A DNA stretch of 6,712 bases from Thermoplasmata archaeon (GTDB lineage: Archaea > Thermoplasmatota > E2 > DHVEG-1): the NCBI GenBank assembly GCA_003651045.1, contig QMTJ01000061.1, forward strand, positions 1-6,712, written 5' to 3'. The translations under genes and the position numbers were made by a program. Below are positions 6,154 through 6,712 of this stretch, piece by piece. The notes beneath the pieces are model-generated. The model did no database searches, was not told the DNA's origin, and saw nothing but the letters and a program-made list of their open reading frames with translations. The stretch's first letter is position 1; every line of letters begins with the position of its first letter.

Positions 6154-6161
6154 TATATAAA
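6154..6161 (-). promoter_or_regulatory. TATA box of the gfcR-like gene
   Basis: The minus strand reads TTTATATA, an excellent archaeal TATA box, centred about 28 bases before the ATG at 6129. Initiation would fall at or within a few bases of the ATG, giving a leaderless message. The lack of a well-placed Shine-Dalgarno sequence agrees. Confidence 0.65.
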
Positions 6162-6167
6162 TTAAAT

Positions 6168-6230
6168 ATTTAGATGTTTGCTCTAATTATTCCTAACTAT
6201 TTTATTATCTAAATTTATTTTTAATAGAGC
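6168..6230. repeat. two interleaved short inverted repeats upstream of the gfcR-like promoter
   Basis: ATTTAGAT (6168-6175) pairs exactly with ATCTAAAT (6207-6214). GCTCTA (6180-6185) pairs exactly with TAGAGC (6225-6230). TCCTAA also occurs twice in direct orientation (6191-6196 and 6238-6243). They lie in the divergent region between the gfcR-like and Sec61-beta genes, just upstream of the gfcR TATA box, where activator or repressor sites could sit. The sequence is very AT-rich, so chance matches of this length are possible. Confidence 0.3.
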
Positions 6231-6270
6231 TAATATATCCTAATAGTAAAACTAAAATATTAAAACCCAC

Positions 6271-6279
6271 TATAATATA
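6271..6279 (+). promoter_or_regulatory. TATA box for the Sec61-beta gene
   Basis: TATAATATA lies in the divergent intergenic region. A start about 26 bases downstream would be near 6301, giving a leader of about 27 nt that contains AAGGGG at 6309-6314 as a loose Shine-Dalgarno candidate, 13 bases before the ATG. Other A/T-rich stretches nearby could serve. Confidence 0.45.
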
Positions 6280-6327
6280 CTTACTTTAAAACTGAAAAAA
6301 AATAGTTTAAGGGGATAAAAGAAACAT

Positions 6328-6495
6328 ATGGCTAAACCAAAAAAAGGTGAAGGTTTCCACTCCGCAGCAGGTCTTATACGTTACTTCGATGCAGAAGAAA
6401 AAACCTCACTAAAAATACCACCATGGTTTGTAATTGCAATGTGCATAGCAACAATTGTAATAGTCACCACAATACACGTTATAAAACCAATATAA
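6328..6495 (+). CDS. secG: Protein translocase subunit Sec61-beta (SecG)
   Basis: This 55-residue protein is the small beta subunit of the SecYE-beta channel in the cytoplasmic membrane. It begins MAKPKKGEGFHSAAGLIRYF. The basic, Gly-containing N-terminus followed by SAAGLIRYFD (12-21) is the conserved cytosolic motif of archaeal Sec61-beta. KIPPWF (29-34) leads into one hydrophobic membrane span (about 33-51) and a short tail, HVIKPI. Length and layout match the family, which is about 50-60 residues. It is shared by archaea and eukaryotes and differs from bacterial SecG, so it is strong evidence for an archaeal host. The gene is monocistronic, transcribed away from the gfcR-like gene and towards the alaS tail. 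The ATG is the only start consistent with the conserved N-terminus. Confidence 0.93.
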   Translation: MAKPKKGEGFHSAAGLIRYFDAEEKTSLKIPPWFVIAMCIATIVIVTTIHVIKPI

Positions 6496-6538
6496 AAAAA
6501 GAATAAGTTTATTCGCCTTTCAAACCACTATAATTAAC

Positions 6539-6546
6539 TTTTTTTT
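6539..6546 (+). terminator. T8 terminator of the Sec61-beta gene
   Basis: Eight T's on the plus strand, 43 bases after the secG stop. With position 6547 and the eight A's after it they form a perfect T8-C-A8 inverted repeat shared with the oncoming gene. An oligo-T tract is sufficient for archaeal termination. Confidence 0.6.
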
Positions 6547-6547
6547 C

Positions 6548-6555
6548 AAAAAAAA
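6548..6555 (-). terminator. T8 terminator of the alaS-like gene
   Basis: Eight A's on the plus strand give T8 on the minus strand, starting 16 bases after the TAG of the convergent gene. It is the mirror half of the T8-C-A8 element, so transcripts from both sides end within about 20 bases of each other. Confidence 0.6.
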
Positions 6556-6571
6556 CAATGTAGTTAACTAT

Positions 6572-6712
6572 CTATTTTTTTCTTTTAATTTCCTCTATAG
6601 TTAACTCCTTTGCTTTTTCTAAAGCCTCTCCAACTCTATCTTTATTTGGTCCTCCGCTCTGCGTAAGCCTAGGTTTACCACCACCACTACCACCAAGAAT
6701 CTTACCTACCTC
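6572..6712 (-). CDS. alaS: C-terminal end of a DHHA1-type protein, probably alanyl-tRNA synthetase (partial)
   Basis: The last 46 residues of a gene that continues beyond the right edge, ending at TAG (6574-6572). The Gly-rich segment KILGGSGGGKPRLTQSGG, followed by VGEALEKAKEL, matches the end of the DHHA1 domain of AlaRS, where a GGxGGG-K/R-P-x-x-AQ-GG pattern precedes a final helix. This part helps AlaRS position and recognise tRNA-Ala, and archaeal AlaRS ends close to this point. The catalytic and editing domains are outside the window, so another DHHA1 protein, such as a DHH-family phosphoesterase or stand-alone editing protein, is possible though less likely. Confidence 0.75.
   Translation of the reverse strand, partial: EVGKILGGSGGGKPRLTQSGGPNKDRVGEALEKAKELTIEEIKRKK

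Noticed and set aside
6130..6327. Possible small RNA or short gene in the divergent intergenic region
   Set aside because: No open frame with a start and coding character, no stable structure seen; promoter elements for both flanking genes account for the space.
6501..6514. GAATAA-GT-TTATTC palindrome after secG as a hairpin terminator
   Set aside because: The two-base loop is too tight to fold and the stem is nearly all A-T; the following T8 tract explains termination without it.
89..6712. tRNA-Ala at one end and a probable AlaRS gene at the other, considered as a functional cluster
   Set aside because: They are separated by more than 6 kb with unrelated genes and several promoters between them, and the window edges create the impression of bracketing.

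Overview
The window looks like chromosomal housekeeping DNA from an AT-rich archaeon. The evidence is an archaeal-type phosphoglycerate kinase, an archaeal-type MtaB, a class I lysyl-tRNA synthetase, a GfcR-like (PyrE-like) regulator, a Sec61-beta subunit, a tRNA gene without encoded CCA, TATA-like boxes at archaeal spacing and T-run terminators. The gene set fits the Euryarchaeota in the broad sense. A Thermoplasmata-related lineage is my guess, but no gene here fixes the class.

Layout, left to right. Positions 2-73 hold the tail of a plus-strand gene I do not recognise. It converges on a minus-strand tRNA-Ala(CGC). From about 259 to 6129 five genes lie on the minus strand, in transcriptional order gfcR-like, lysS, mtaB, gap, pgk. 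A roughly 200-base divergent promoter region (6130-6327) follows, then the plus-strand Sec61-beta gene. It converges through a symmetric T8-C-A8 terminator on the 3' end of a minus-strand gene, most likely alaS, cut by the window edge.

How the genes relate. gap and pgk encode consecutive steps of glycolysis and gluconeogenesis. The gfcR-like gene joins an N-terminal helix-turn-helix to a phosphoribosyltransferase fold. In haloarchaea this family regulates sugar-catabolic genes including gap, so it is a good candidate regulator of the gap and pgk genes 3 kb away. lysS, mtaB, tRNA-Ala and the alaS tail all serve translation. The five minus-strand genes are closely packed but probably not one transcript: T-runs and TATA-like boxes separate gfcR from lysS and gap from pgk, and gap has a TATA-like box inside the end of mtaB. 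lysS and mtaB look cotranscribed.

Most notable points: a bacterial-type (class I) GAPDH beside an archaeal-type PGK; a regulator near its likely targets; and inverted repeats that could mask the Shine-Dalgarno sequences of pgk and mtaB. I saw no mobile element, CRISPR array, toxin-antitoxin pair, defence locus or other clearly new system.
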